Assembly: GCA_943735955.1 (NCBI GenBank)
Contig: OX030965.1
Span: 2,118,701 to 2,182,700, forward strand
Direction of reading: 5' to 3'
Length of the DNA: 64,000 nt
DNA from: Piscicola geometra
Taxonomy: Eukaryota; Annelida; Clitellata; Hirudinida; Piscicolidae
A model generated the notes under the pieces. It ran no database searches, was not told the DNA's origin, and saw only the letters and a list, made by a program, of their open reading frames with translations. This document shows positions 27,061-63,972 of this stretch, piece by piece (position 1 is the stretch's first letter; each line of letters begins with the position of its first letter). The position numbers and the translations under genes are program-made.

Positions 27061-27795
27061 CTCCCTACTTATCTTCCAGCCATACAACCAAAAACAAATA
27101 TTCCAGGACGATAACATGGAAAAGTAATAAGGGAAAGGTGGAGGTGTGGCAAAAGCTTTGCACAACACTTTTTCATTGCCTTTCGACGCCATATTGCATT
27201 TTTCGCGCAAAAAGAGATAATAAAAAAACCATATTGTAAAGTAAAATCTCGTTTCCATTTGTTTAGAAGCGCTTAATTATTTGTGCTTTTGAATAATTTA
27301 ACACATTATCTATTGCAAACTCCATACTATTTCAGATTCGCAAAATCGAAGAGCGCACGGCATTGTTTACAGGCAAGGAGCAGTTTTGGTGATTGATGGG
27401 ACAGACACACTTATTGCTATCGTCTGCTTGCCACTCTTCAAATTATGCGACGCTTATTTATTCTATATGAAAAGTTATGAGCTCCTCAGATTAATTTATC
27501 GGTTACCTGAGTTGATATTTTATCTTATTAAATGTGCTTTCAAAAATTAACTTCTCTATAATACTAGTACGCATTTAATTATTTTATTGTCTCTTTAAAG
27601 ATCTTATTGGAATATTTACTTTAAACATTTCAATTATTACAAAATTAGAGAAGCAAACCGATTGATTGGCACCTGATCATATCGATTGTTTCATTCTAAA
27701 CTTTTAAGGTTGACTCTCTTAAAAAGTCCAATTATAAATGTTTTCTTGATTGAAGGAATTAACCTCACACGTGTTCACTCCTTCTTGTGATTGCA
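27061..27795. other. unique AT-rich intergenic sequence
   Basis: No open frame of interest and no tandem array. Confidence 0.5.
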
Positions 27796-27854
27796 CGCAT
27801 GAGTTCCATCCTTCCCAAATGGAAGTTTTGCCAGTTGGACACTCCGTTTGCTGA

Positions 27855-28424
27855 GGCTATGCTGTGATGCCCTGTGTATCAACGCCATGCTAGGAAGTTG
27901 AACCACTTTCACACAACAAGCCTCAGAAAAATTCTCGGCATAAAATGGCAGCACAAAATTCCAGACACAGTGGTACTGTCCATAGCAGGACTTCCCAGCA
28001 TCTTCACCCTGTTAATGCAATCTCAGCTTCGCTGGGCAGGACACGTAGTCCGAATGCCAGACGAGAGACTGCCAAAAAGACTCTTCTATGGTGAACTTCT
28101 GCATGCACAGCGGTCTCAGGGTGGGCAAAAGGAACGCTTTAAAGACACTCTGAAAGCCTCACTAAAAGCGTTTATCATCAAAGAAACAAGCTGCAAGAAA
28201 TCGTTCCACCTGACGCTCTTCCATTCACAAAGGTGCCATGACCTGTGAGGCAAACAGGATCAACGCTGCAGAAAAAAAGAGGCAAGTCCGAAAAGCCCGC
28301 GCTGTCAACCCTCCTGGAGACGTCGCACTCATCCCATGCCCCTCATGTTCCCGCACCTTCCGTGCCAGGATCGGCCTCATCAGCCATCTGCGCATACACA
28401 GAGCCAGTCACAACACCCCCTAAT
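27855..28424 (+). pseudogene. non-LTR retrotransposon ORF2 C-terminal remnant
   Basis: KLNHFHTTSLRKILGIKWQ, then SQLRWAGHVVRMPDERLPK and RSQGGQKERFKDTLKASLK are the classical C-terminal block of a widespread animal non-LTR element. A frameshift near 28200-28235 moves to a frame with CEANRINAAEKKRQVRKARA and a C2H2-like CPSCSRTF...HLRIH tail ending TAA at 28424. The reverse transcriptase core and 5' end are absent, so the copy is dead. Confidence 0.88.
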
Positions 28425-29110
28425 GACTTTAGTGGTTCTCGTCGACTATGACGGACGGAGGAGCCTTTTCAGATAGCCCCCACGAATGTTCATCCTTCCA
28501 AATTGTAGTCTTGCCAGTTTTAGATTCCATCTGCTGAGGGAGATGTGAAATAAGCATCAAATAAAATGAATAGCTTATGTAAATTCGAATGAGTCTTTGA
28601 TCCATTTTATTATAGAGTATGTAAAGTTTATATTCTTTTACAGAAACCTTTTTTATACTCGTGTAATTTCTCATAAAGATGCATTTCACCAAAATATATT
28701 CTTTTTTGTTCTAGTATTTTCCTAGAAGATTACACAAGTTTTGAAATAAAAGCTACTTATCCTTCTAACTTCTTTGAAGTGAGTCCATTACTTTTTACAA
28801 CTTTGCATCTGTTAAGTATTCTTTTTGTGTGTTTTCGGTTCTTTCTCAGTTTTTTTCTGATAATACTTATCTTTTCACATATCTTGCTATTTTTTAAATA
28901 GGTTTGAAAACTATCTTATTGTAGTTTATTCAAAGATTTGTAAATAAACGCTAGAAAAAATTATGATTTAATTAGTTTATATAAAATTCAAATAATAGTA
29001 TTAAAATAAAAACTTTTGTCAAAATCTATTTTTAAACTCTCTTATTCAAAATTCCTAACGTTCTTTCTTGAAAATATTACTAAATTATTGTTAATTCGTT
29101 AGGCTGCTCC
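28425..29110. other. retroelement 3' tail and unique AT-rich DNA
   Basis: GGTTCTCGTCGACTATGACGG follows the stop, as in the 3' ends of such elements. From 28484 a segment resembles 27796-27857. The remainder is unique with no gene seen. Confidence 0.4.
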
Positions 29111-29120
29111 TACCTACTGA

Positions 29121-52018
<22,898 letters not shown>

Positions 52019-52229
52019 CCCACCCACACTTCCACCCTCCCTTCCTTCCTTCCTTCCTCCCTCCCTTCCTCCCTCCATCCATCATCTGCTTTACTCATTT
52101 ATTTATATATAACTTATTATTTTAGTTTATTAGTTAATTATAATTATAGATAATTATTCTCATTTACTCATTCAATCATTCATCCGTCCATCGTCTGCTG
52201 TATGTATCCATCTATTTATTCACTCTCTT

Positions 52230-52570
52230 GTTTCTCAGTGTACTGTATATTTATTTAAATGCCTATTTATCCATCCATCCATCCATCCATCCATTACTCA
52301 TCCTTCTTTTGCCAATCTTCCATCCATCCATCCATCCATCCATCAATTGGCGTATCCAATTCGCCCAAGTATTTAGGCATCAAATCATCCACAAAGCCGC
52401 TATGTTTTGATGAAGCTTTTGCCATATCCATCCACCCATCCATCCACCCATCCATTCATCCATCCACCCACTCATCCATCCACCCACTCATCCATCCACC
52501 CACCCCACCCACTCATCCATCCATCCACCCACTCACTCATCCACCCACCCCACCCATCCACCCACTCAGC
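52230..52570. repeat. (CCAT)n and CCATCCACCCACT repeats
   Basis: Begins the repeat-rich space 3' of Boule. Confidence 0.9.
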
Positions 52571-52664
52571 ATTAATCATACAAAGAATAAAAAGAAAAGA
52601 GACGAACAAATTCGTCCTTTGTGAACTCCTTGCTTGCAGGCCCCTTCGAGGTCGTCTGCAAGCC

Positions 52665-52805
52665 TTGTATCATCATCATCACCACCACCTCTATCACCTC
52701 CACCACCTCTATCACCTCCACCACCTCCATCACCATCATCACCACCACTTCCATCATCATCACCACCTCCATCATCATCATCACCGCCACCACCACCACT
52801 ACACT
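52665..52805. repeat. CACCTCCACCACCTCTAT / CATCATCACCACC repeat
   Basis: Low-complexity array; no gene. Confidence 0.88.
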
Positions 52806-53019
52806 TGTTTGGAGTGATTGGTTTGATATGCAATCTTTTGATGACTCAAGGTGATGTACCACTGTGTCACGTTCTACAACTTTTCGTGCACATCCTTGTG
52901 TATGAGTGCGTGTGTGACTATGCGCGTGTGTGCGTGTGCAGGTGTCACTGCCTTCTAGTTCCTGGCAGTTCTCCCTCACGACTGGCTCGTGCATTGGCCT
53001 CTAGTTTATTGTACCTTGT

Positions 53020-53105
53020 ATACATCTATATATCTACTTTATATACTTATATTTATATATCTACTTTATATACTTATATCTATATATCTACTTTATATAT
53101 ATCTT
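53020..53105. repeat. TATATCTACTTTATATACT repeat
   Basis: Short AT-rich tandem repeat. Confidence 0.85.
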
Positions 53106-53213
53106 TACGAGACACCTTCATATCATCTTGATGAATTATTTGATGCTTTCATAATGACGCTGACGTCATTTTGGTCATCCTGTGTTCAAGTTCTTATAGC
53201 GACATGTGGTATG

Positions 53214-53330
53214 TGAGTGAGTGAGTGAGTGAGTGAGTGAGTGAGTGAGTGAGTGAGTGAGTGAGTGAGTGAGTGAATGAGTGAGTGAGTGAGTGAGTGA
53301 GTGAATGAGTGAGTGAGTGAGGGAGTGAAA
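53214..53330. repeat. (GAGT)n microsatellite
   Basis: Tetranucleotide array with a few GAAT units. Confidence 0.95.
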
Positions 53331-53462
53331 CGTGATCATTATTTGAAATGCAGTCATGATGATGATGACCACTCCACCCTCTTGTTTCCACCACCTCCCC
53401 TCTTGTACTTATAATTACTTTCTGTTTTGAATTGACATCCATATTGTGCTCATATCCTTGGA

Positions 53463-53720
<258 letters not shown>

Positions 53721-53941
53721 GCATTGTACATTTCGTTGTATATATAGTTAGAGCTCCATCACTCATCCTTTTCTCATTCATTGCTCAAACTCTCAAAACA
53801 AGCCAATATCGCACCATCTCCACGTGCACACATGTGTGTTTTGTGTACGTGTTCATCCGAATGCCTGCCCATTTGTGCAACTCATTAACTCTAATTTGGA
53901 GGTTACACACGCTTGTCATTTACTCCTCCGTCTCACTAATT

Positions 53942-54890
<949 letters not shown>

Positions 54891-54892
54891 AC

Positions 54893-55008
54893 CTCACCAT
54901 AACGACCATGCCACCTCACCATAACGACCATCCCACCTCACCATAACGACCATCCCACCTCACCATAACGACCATCCCACCTCACCATAACGACCATCCC
55001 ACCTCACT
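54893..55008. repeat. 22-bp minisatellite CACCTCACCATAACGACCATCC
   Basis: Five copies. Confidence 0.93.
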
Positions 55009-55169
55009 GGCGCATTAGCACACACCAGCATCTCAGTATTCATTGGCATTGTGCACAATTGTATATATAGGCGTGTGTGTACGTGTGTGTATGTGAGAGT
55101 GTACACTTCTTGTTATTCTTGTTCATCTTATGCTCAACCTGTCATTCATATGCTCAAGTTGCTAATAAT

Positions 55170-55186
55170 ACTACCAATACTACTAC

Positions 55187-55240
<54 letters not shown>

Positions 55241-55249
55241 AACTACCAA

Positions 55250-55322
<73 letters not shown>
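55170..55322. repeat. (ACT)n microsatellite 2
   Basis: ACT triplets with AAT and ACCAAT interruptions. Confidence 0.96.
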
Positions 55323-55323
<1 letters not shown>

Positions 55324-55399
55324 CACCACATTTTCTACGAGAGATAAGCTCACACCTTCCCTGCACAAGTTCCTGTGCTCTCATCCACCCACATATGAG

Positions 55400-55680
55400 C
55401 ACACACAAGACATAACAGCACATAAGTACATATATGCATACATAACAAAACGTAAACACACTTAACAACACATAACTATACTTAACCTCACATAACAACA
55501 GTACACATAAAAGCTTATAATCATAATTAACTTCACATAACAACAGTACACATAAAAGCCTATAATCATAATTAACTTCACATAACAACATATACGCATA
55601 CTTAAGCACACTTAACAACACATAAGCACACTTAACAACACTTAATAACATATTAGCACACTTAACAACACATAGAGAGC
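55400..55680. repeat. ACACATAACAACA-rich degenerate repeat
   Basis: Includes a near-exact duplication of about 60 bp (AGTACACATAAAAGC.. at 55500 and 55548). Confidence 0.75.
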
Positions 55681-56254
55681 ATACCTTGAACTTAATCATT
55701 CATGATCACACACGTAACAATGTTCACACAGACACAAGCAAGCACCTATGCACTACCAGACATTAAATATGCTAGACTTTCCTCCATGCACACACCTACA
55801 AATTCTTCTACCACTTACACACACATATACTAAACATACATACACATACACACACCTACATATACCACACACAAATACATATACTACACACAAATACATA
55901 TACTACACACACACACACACACAGACACATACTATACATACACTCACTCTAGGTTTCACTAGCACGATCATACCACTCAAAGAACGCCTGAAGCACACAC
56001 ACACGTGTACTTCTATTTGTATGTACTGCCCATGCCTCCAAGTATTTATTGAGGAGGAGTGCGCTGATGATTATGATGCTGACATCTCTTAGCTTAGCAC
56101 TGATTGTATGTGTGCATGTATCTTTTTGTATGCCTCCTCATCCAGATGCAGCCTTACATATGAAGTTTGTATCATTAGATCCTCCTCATTATTATTCTCT
56201 ATTTGTATTTTTGTTTTGTTTCCTGATGCTCCAGTGCTCGTGCACGTGGAGAAG

Positions 56255-56320
56255 AATGCATCATCGTCATCATCATCATCATCATCATCATCGTCGTCAT
56301 CGTGATCATCATCATCATGC
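56255..56320. repeat. (CATCAT/CGTC)n microsatellite
   Basis: Short; the flanking 55.7-56.9 kb holds CA/TA repeats (55800-55930, 56390-56485) and unique DNA with no gene recognised. Confidence 0.85.
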
Positions 56321-56927
56321 CACCTTTGAAAGTGAGAATTGTTGGAATTGTACACGTGCCAGAGCACATACGAATACATGCATACAATCTATTCCACACA
56401 TACACACACATACATATATATATACAAACACATACACACACACATACATATATATAGATATATATACAAACACACACACACATCGACGATCATTACTCAT
56501 TCATATTCATTCTCTCCAATGCTCCGTGTAGTAACAACAACAACCACAAAAACAAGAATAACTTCATTTATAATAGATAATAATGCTAACATGAAGCCAG
56601 ATGATGATGATGATAATGATGATGACGTTGATGATGATCTTTCGGTACTTATACATATCAAACCTGCCTATCATACAGAATGTATTATTTTTATAAGCTT
56701 GTATGCAAATGTACACTCAACACGCGTTGTACGCCCCAGGAGGCGAACGTTATAGGGCTTGTACGTCTACAGCTGCATAACTGACGCCCCGTGCTCCATT
56801 CATTACGAGGCATCCTCCGATTATCCGAGTGGATGCACAGAGGAAGTATTTATAGACTGCAATCCTCTTGGCTCATCTATTTATACATCCACCTGTCCTT
56901 CCATTCATCCTTCCATGCCACCACCAG

Positions 56928-56950
56928 TGTACTACTACTACTACTACTGT

Positions 56951-57014
<64 letters not shown>

Positions 57015-57016
57015 GT

Positions 57017-57096
<80 letters not shown>

Positions 57097-57097
57097 A
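56928..57097. repeat. (ACT)n microsatellite 3
   Basis: Interrupted twice by GTC. Confidence 0.96.
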
Positions 57098-57379
57098 ATA
57101 GTTGACATTCTTGTGGCTGTGCAGTGTTCTTGTAATGTGAAGCATGCGGTGGGGCTGGTTGCTTGCAGTAGTTTATATTGTACTTTCATGTATCTATCAA
57201 AACCCAAAAGTGCTAATACTCTACATAATTTATTATCAGTATTTATTGTTATTGCTTTATTTATTAAAATAATTAAATGATCTTACTTCGTATTCTTATT
57301 TTCCACAAACATCGGGCACTGCGGCGGGCTGGTTGCTCGTCAATCAAGGGGCTTTCTAGCTCTTGCGATCCCATTCATT

Positions 57380-57545
57380 TATTATTAGTATTATAGTAAT
57401 TATTGTTATCATAGCTCTTATAATAATTATTAATATTATTATAGTAATTATTGTTATCATAGCTCTTATAATAATAATTATTAGTATTATTGTCATTAGT
57501 ATTATCATTGTTATTAGTATTATAGTTGCTATTCTTCTTCTTATT
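57380..57545. repeat. ATTATTAGTATTATAGTAATTATTG repeat
   Basis: AT-rich tandem duplication in intergenic DNA. Confidence 0.8.
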
Positions 57546-57639
57546 ATTTGAATAGCACGTAGGCTCTCAGGGGCATTGTCAAGGCAGCAATGAAGCGGCA
57601 GTCACTGCTCAAGCAACAAACCATTAATGCCATCAATTA

Positions 57640-58450
57640 TAATAATGATAATGATAATAATGATATGTGGTGATGAGAATAATAATGATATGTGGTGATG
57701 AGAATAATATGTGATGATGAGAATAATATGTGGTGATGAGAATAATAATGATATGTGGTGATGAGAATAATATGTGATGATGAGAATAATATGTGGTGAT
57801 GAGAATAATAATGATATGTGGTGATGAGAATAATAATGATATGTGGTGATGAGAATAATAATAATATGTGGTGATGAGAATAATATGTGATGATGAGAAT
57901 AATAATGATATGTGGTGATGAGAATAATATGTGATGATGAGAATAATATGTGGTGATGAGAATAATAATGATATGTGGTGATGAGAATAATATGTGATGA
58001 TGAGAATAATAATGATATGTGATGATGAGAATAATATGTGGTGATGAGAATAATAATGATATGTGGTGATGAGAATAATATGTGATGATGAGAATAATAT
58101 GTGGTGATGAGAATAATATGTGGTGATGAGAATAATAATGATATGTGGTGATGAGAATAATATGTGGTGATGAGAATAATATGTGGTGATGAGAATAATA
58201 ATGATATGTGGTGATGAGAATAATATGTGGTGATGAGAATAATATGTGGTGATGAGAATAATATGTGGTGATGAGAATAATAATGATATGTGGTGATGAG
58301 AATAATATGTGATGATGAGAATAATATGTGGTGATGAGAATAATATGTGATGATGAGAATAATAATGATATGTGGTGATGAGAATAATATGTGATGATGA
58401 GAATAATATGTGGTGATGAGAATAATATGTGATGATGAGAATAATATGTG
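57640..58450. repeat. ATATGTGGTGATGAGAATA minisatellite
   Basis: About 40 units of two lengths (GATGAGAATAATATGTG and GATGAGAATAATAATGATATGTG), mixed in irregular order. Confidence 0.93.
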
Positions 58451-58918
58451 ACAATAATGGCAATGATTCTTATTATTCTTTTACAACGGGCTGAAGAAAC
58501 GAGGAGCAAGAGCGATGGTGGTGATGATGATGGTGGTGATGATTATGGTGGCGATGATGATGGTGGCGATTCTTGATTGTATTTATTCGATTGTTCAACA
58601 GCTCTACTGCAACCCTCTTCACCACTCCACACGTACACTCGCACATAAATACCCTACATACAATCATACACGTGCACTTCACTTGCAACACACTCACACA
58701 CACACGTTTACATTTTAACTCATGCATTTACTTTGAAACCTAAGTTGCCACTATGTACACTTTCTTCCATGTCATGAGGATGATGATGATGATGATGAAG
58801 TAGAGGTCATGATGATGATGATGTTGCTTAAGTGACGACGATGATGCAAATGATGTGTTGATGAAATGTGCGTGCAGATTGAAGACGTTTGCCCATCATT
58901 GCAACAAGAATGCCTTCG

Positions 58919-58921
58919 ACA

Positions 58922-58985
<64 letters not shown>

Positions 58986-59054
58986 ACACCACTACTCCTA
59001 CTACTACTACTAACACCACTACTCCTACTACTACTACTACTACTACTACCACTA

Positions 59055-59116
<62 letters not shown>

Positions 59117-59120
59117 TCAC
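58919..59120. repeat. (ACT)n microsatellite 4
   Basis: ACT triplets with AACACC and CCT interruptions. Confidence 0.95.
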
Positions 59121-61050
59121 AACCACCACCACTGAACACCCAGCCTTTCCAACAAGCGTGCCTTGCATGACAAACTCTACAGAATATTTTCTCAAAAGTT
59201 GTGCGCCGCAAGAATTATCGTCCATTTTTGTAGCTCAGTATTTTTCGAATATTATTTCCATGCAACTTTCCGTGATTTGAGATGTGCTTGTTTTCTGACG
59301 CAAGCATTCATCATACCATCCATTCATCATCCACTCTTCTCTCCATCAACCCGTCATCATCCATCATTCTCCTTGTTGCTTTTCATCCATCCTCCCACCA
59401 ATCATTTATTCTGCCACCAATTCTCCTTCCATTCATCAATTGCCTTTCAATCCACTTTACATTCATCCAGAAAATCCATCTATCCTACAACTTATCCATC
59501 CATCTTCTTTCCATCCATCCATCTTCCTTCCATCCATCCATCCTTCCTTCCTTCTTGATCTCCAACTTCACCTAGAGTTACAGAAGCAGTCTCCATTACT
59601 AAGTCTGTCGTTGTTATGACTGCAATATCATCATTAACATCATCATTAACATCATCATCAACATCGTCATCATTAACATCTTCATCATCATCATCGTCAT
59701 CATCATCTTATACTTCCACACATGTACACTTACTTTGTTGCTAGCGTTGTTATCAGTACGGTTATTAGCATTATTCTTAATATCATTATTATTATCATCA
59801 TTATTATTATCATTATCATTGTTGGCATTCTTATTCTCCTTCGCCATCTTGCATTGTCCCATGGAGACAGACGACAATGCCATGCCGAAGCTGCAAGATG
59901 TCTCCCTCTCATTGCAATTCCATGCACACAACAACAACAACACTGCTTCAACAAGAACACTGCTTCAACAAACAAAACACTTTTCATACTCCTACCACAA
60001 CAACAACGCAGCAACATGAAGAGAATTGCTGCTTGAGAATTACTATGTGTGTTAATCATCTCCAAACCCTCACTTCTTGTTTCTCTAATTCCTCTTCCTT
60101 TGCGCTCATCTCTCTCTCTTTTTTCTTTCTTTTCTCTCTCTCCTCCTTCCCCCCCCCTCCTCTTCACTCCATCAACAACCCCTCTTTTAGGACACTTTAA
60201 ATCTTGGAATAATTTACAAGGCAATTAACAAGATATGTCTAGCGACTCCATCATCATCATCACTGCCTACTTTCTAATCATTACCATGATCGTATTTAAA
60301 TACTCATAATTACTATCATCACCACCACCATATCTTCTACCTAACAGCTACTTCTCATCACAACTCCCGCATCTGACATCAGCAAGCGTCTTTATACACA
60401 TTTTTGAACGTGTGTCTGTCTGTGCGCTTGACTATGTGTGTATGTGCGTGTGTCTGTCTGTCTACGCTTGACTATGTGTGTGTGTGCGTGTGGGCAACTC
60501 TTGATTACACTTAAGTTACTTTAATTACTCACCTGATCAATCAATTACCTGATTACCACCTGACTACACGCCTTGTAAATGTCTCACGTGTTTCGAATGC
60601 ACTTTTCTGCTTGAGTGCAGCGCTATAAGATTCGTGTGACGCTGAGTATATATACACCTAAATTATTGATGAACATTTGTGAAATAAAATGTCAACTAAT
60701 TGTTCGTTCGCCGGTGTTCTCAAGCAGAAAATGGCGTGAGATTTTGTCTATCGTACGAACCAAAGAAGTTAATTATTTAAGGCAATACGAATTTGGGAGT
60801 ATATTTACAATTTATTGAATGGAAAGGTTCAATGCAAGGGGCGCCTGATGTGCATGCAAGCACACATCTCCATCCACCCAGGCATATACCTCCCTCGCCC
60901 TGGAACCTGACAATAACCGAACCAACAACATCATCCTTGATCAGCCACAAAACCTGATCAAGCGCCCACAACACCCCACCACCTTATAAACCCCCTCCCT
61001 AAAACCACCCCTGCTCAAGCAGACACAACAAGTCCCTGACCAAGCACCCA
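59121..61050. other. intergenic sequence between convergent Boule and PPOX
   Basis: CCATCCATC, CATCAT and ATTATTATC tracts in otherwise unique DNA. An AATAAA-type signal occurs near 60683, but assigning it to a gene would be guesswork. Confidence 0.4.
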
Positions 61051-61054
61051 CCCC

Positions 61055-61205
61055 CCTCTATGACCAAGCACCCACCCCCCTCTATGACCAAACACCACAC
61101 CCCCCTCTATGACCAAGCAACATCCTTCCACCACACCCCCCTCTATGACCACGCAACATCCTTCCACCACACCCCCCTCAAGCAACATCCTTCCACCACA
61201 CCCCC
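61055..61205. repeat. ACCCCCCTCTATGACCAAGCA repeat
   Basis: Short array just 3' of the PPOX stop codon, so it may be transcribed in the 3' UTR. Confidence 0.85.
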
Positions 61206-61206
61206 C

Positions 61207-61410
61207 TCAAACAGCCCCCTCGACATATGTCTGCACAGCCTTCCTGGCGTTGAGGATGCAGTCGTTGACGCTGACGCCCCTGTACGAACAGCCCACCAGA
61301 GACATGGCCAGGCCAGTTTTGTTGTCGTCGGTGTGCTTGTTGTTGTCTATGTAGTTGGAGATTTGTTTCAGAAGTTTGTTGTGACCCACCGTGTATTGTG
61401 GAATGCATTT
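61207..61410 (-). CDS. PPOX: PPOX last exon
   Basis: Starts KCIPQYTVGHNKLLKQISNY after ACAACAG and includes LVGCSYRGVSVNDCILNARK; ends YVEGAV and TGA. Confidence 0.94.
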   Translation of the reverse strand, partial: KCIPQYTVGHNKLLKQISNYIDNNKHTDDNKTGLAMSLVGCSYRGVSVNDCILNARKAVQTYVEGAV

Positions 61411-63688
61411 CTGTTGTGGTTGTTGTTGATGAAGTCTCAGAACTGCACACTCACCTTCACATTCCTCCACCACCACCACCACCAAACAGCTTCCCCCATA
61501 TACCTCTTGAACACTAACACACTACCCCCTTCTAACCATCAAAAGACTCCCCTTTCATCACAAACCACCTCCCCCACAACCCTCCTCCACACACAAACCA
61601 CCTCCACCACGCTCCCACCTCCTCCACAAACCACCTCCACCACAAACCACCTCCTCCACAACCCTCCACCACAAACCACCTCCACCACAAACCACCTCCA
61701 CCACAAACCACCTCCACCACAAACCACCTCCACCACAAACCACCTCCACCACAAACCCTCCACCACAAACCACCTCCACCACAAACCACCTCCACCACAA
61801 ACCACCTCCACCACGCTCCCACCTCCTCCACAAACCACCTCTTCCACAACCCTCCTCCACAAACCACCTCCTCCACAACCCTCCTCCACAAACCACCTCC
61901 ACAACAAACCACTTCCTCCACAACCCTCCACCACAAGCCACCTCCACCACAACCCTCCTCCACAAACCACTTCCTCCACAACCCTCCACCACAAACCACC
62001 TCCACCACGCTCCCACCTCCTCCACAAACCACCTCCACCACAAACCACCTCCACCACAAACCACCTCCACCACAAACCACCTCCTCCACAAACCACCTCC
62101 ACCACAAGCCACCTCCACCACAACCCTCCTCCACAAACCACTTCCTCCACAACCCTCCACCACAAACCACCTCCACCACGCTCCCACCTCCTCCACAAAC
62201 CACCTCCACCACAAACCACCTCCACCACAAACCACCTCCACCACAAACCACCTCCTCCACAAACCACCTCCACCACAAACCACCTCCTCCACAAACCACC
62301 TCCACCACAAACCACCTCCACCACAAACCACCTCCTCCACAAACCACCTCCTCCACAAACCACCTCCTCCACAAACCCACCTCCTCCACAAACCACCTCC
62401 ACCACAAACCACCTCCTCCACAAACCACCTCCACCACAAACCACCTCCTCCACAAACCACCTCCTCCACAAACCACCTCCTCCACAAACCACCTCCTCCA
62501 CAAACCACCTCCTCCACAAACCACCTCCACCACAAACCACCTCCACCACAAACCACCTCCACCACAAACCACCTCCTCCACAAACCACCTCCTCCACAAA
62601 CCCACCTCCTCCACAAACCACCTCCACCACAAACCACCTCCACCACAAACCACCTCCACCACAAACCACCTCCACCACAAACCACCTCCTCCACAAACCA
62701 CCTCCACCACAAACCACCTCCTCCACAAACCACCTCCTCCACAAACCACCTCCTCCACAAACCACCTCCTCCACAAACCACCTCCTCCACAAACCACCTC
62801 CACCACAAACCACCTCCACCACAAACCACCTCCACCACAAACCACCTCCTCCACAAACCACCTCCTCCACAAACCACCTCCACCACAAACCACCTCCACC
62901 ACAAACCACCTCCACCACAAACCACCTCCACCACAAACCACCTCCTCCACAACCCTCCACCACAAACCACCTCCACCACACACCCACCACCACACACCCA
63001 CCTTCAAAACGTTCACCACCACTCTCTCAGGCTTCTCTCTTATTCCAAGATGTCTCCTCATCCCTCCCAAAGACATCTCCTCCAACCTCCTCACTACCTC
63101 TCCTCCATCCACTCTGCCCACACTCTCCTCAAACCAGTCCCCCCCCAACATCACCTGCGTCCAGGGTTCATCGCTTGGGTGGGGCACATTTGATGTATGA
63201 ACGAGTTACCGAGCGTGCAACGACTCTCGGCTTGACCATAAATGAAAGGTCCCAGGTTCAAGTGCAACCAATGCCCTAGTGACCCAAAAGCGCAAATAAA
63301 ATATGCAGCCTAAGTGGCCTGGAAGCCGTTTGGGTTATACGCCACTATAATAATGCTCGTCATTATTATTATTATTATTATTTAAGGGAACACTACAGTG
63401 TTGACAAATCAATTAGCACTAATCACTTAGGAATGGTATATTTCATTGACCTTACCGTGAATCTGCTCTTCTGGTCGAGTCCATTATGCAATGGGAAGGT
63501 GCAGCCTTCGTAGATGACACCAAGGAGGCCCTTGTCTTGGTGCGAAGGAACCAAGTGACCAAAGCCCTGGTACGGTGGTTGCACGTGCTTGCCGTAAAGC
63601 AGGTTGACCACCCCTACGTCCACAGAATGGATTTTCCCTAAGCTCTCTGCTAGTGTAGAATGTTGTGGAGGAAGGAGCGGTGAAAGTT
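61207..63688 (-). CDS. PPOX: protoporphyrinogen oxidase, last three exons
   Basis: PPOX is the mitochondrial FAD enzyme that oxidises protoporphyrinogen IX to protoporphyrin IX, the penultimate step of haem synthesis. Exons in transcript order are 63688-63456, 63154-63002 and 61410-61207 (TGA at 61209-61207), with phases 1, 0 and 0. They encode about 195 C-terminal residues of a roughly 480-residue family. Markers: SVDVGVVNLLYGKHVQPPYQ and GFGHLVPS, FTVMLGGDWFE across the first junction, KKCIPQYTVGH across the second, and the C-terminal flavin-binding block GCSYRGVSVNDCI. The N-terminal Rossmann part lies past 64000. The intron between the last two exons is filled by a 16-bp array. The gene is convergent with Boule and unrelated to it. 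Confidence 0.94.
61560..62990. repeat. 16-bp minisatellite CCACCTCCACCACAAA
   Basis: About 90 units with CTCCTCCAC variants, plus larger duplicated blocks (around 61920-62040 and 62105-62220). The 16-bp unit holds open three minus-strand frames of about 480-550 codons; all spurious. Confidence 0.95.
63002..63154 (-). CDS. PPOX: PPOX penultimate exon
   Basis: Fifty-one codons, VMLGGDWFEESVGRVDGGEV through ERVVVNVLK; acceptor GACGCAG, donor AAG|GTGGGT. Confidence 0.92.
63160..63385 (+). mobile_element. tRNA-like SINE in PPOX intron
   Basis: B-box-like GGTCCCAGGTTCAAGTG at 63250-63266, a preceding tRNA-like region (GAGTTACCGAGCGTGC) and a (ATT)n tail at 63360-63382. It fills most of the 301-bp intron. 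Confidence 0.5.
63456..63688 (-). CDS. PPOX: PPOX antepenultimate exon
   Basis: ELSPLLPPQHSTLAESLGKI to QKSRFT; acceptor CCTCTCAG, donor ACG|GTAAGG. Confidence 0.93.
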
Positions 63689-63759
63689 CTGAGAGGGGTG
63701 GAGGGAAGTTGGTGGAGGTCTTCAAGCCGTGCAGATGAAATTACGAGTGGAAATGATAA

Positions 63760-63972
63760 AGATTAAAATGATGAAGATGCTAATGATGATGATGATGATG
63801 ATAATCATAATCAAGATGACGATGATGAAGATCCTGATAAGGATGATGATGACAATTAAAATTAGGATGATGATGATAATGATGATGATAATGATGATAA
63901 TGATGATGATGATGATAATGATGATGATGATAATGATGATGTTGATAATGATGATGATAATGATGATGAGTG
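63760..63972. repeat. (GATGATAAT)n microsatellite
   Basis: Within the PPOX intron upstream of the exon at 63456-63688. Confidence 0.93.

Noticed and set aside
61532..63187. Minus-strand frames of 480-550 codons rich in GGGLWWRWF
   Set aside because: 16-bp array in a PPOX intron; only the PPOX exon 63002-63154 at one end is real.
61060..63279. 739-codon plus-strand frame rich in TTNHLHHKPPPP
   Set aside because: Same 16-bp array read on the opposite strand, antisense to PPOX.
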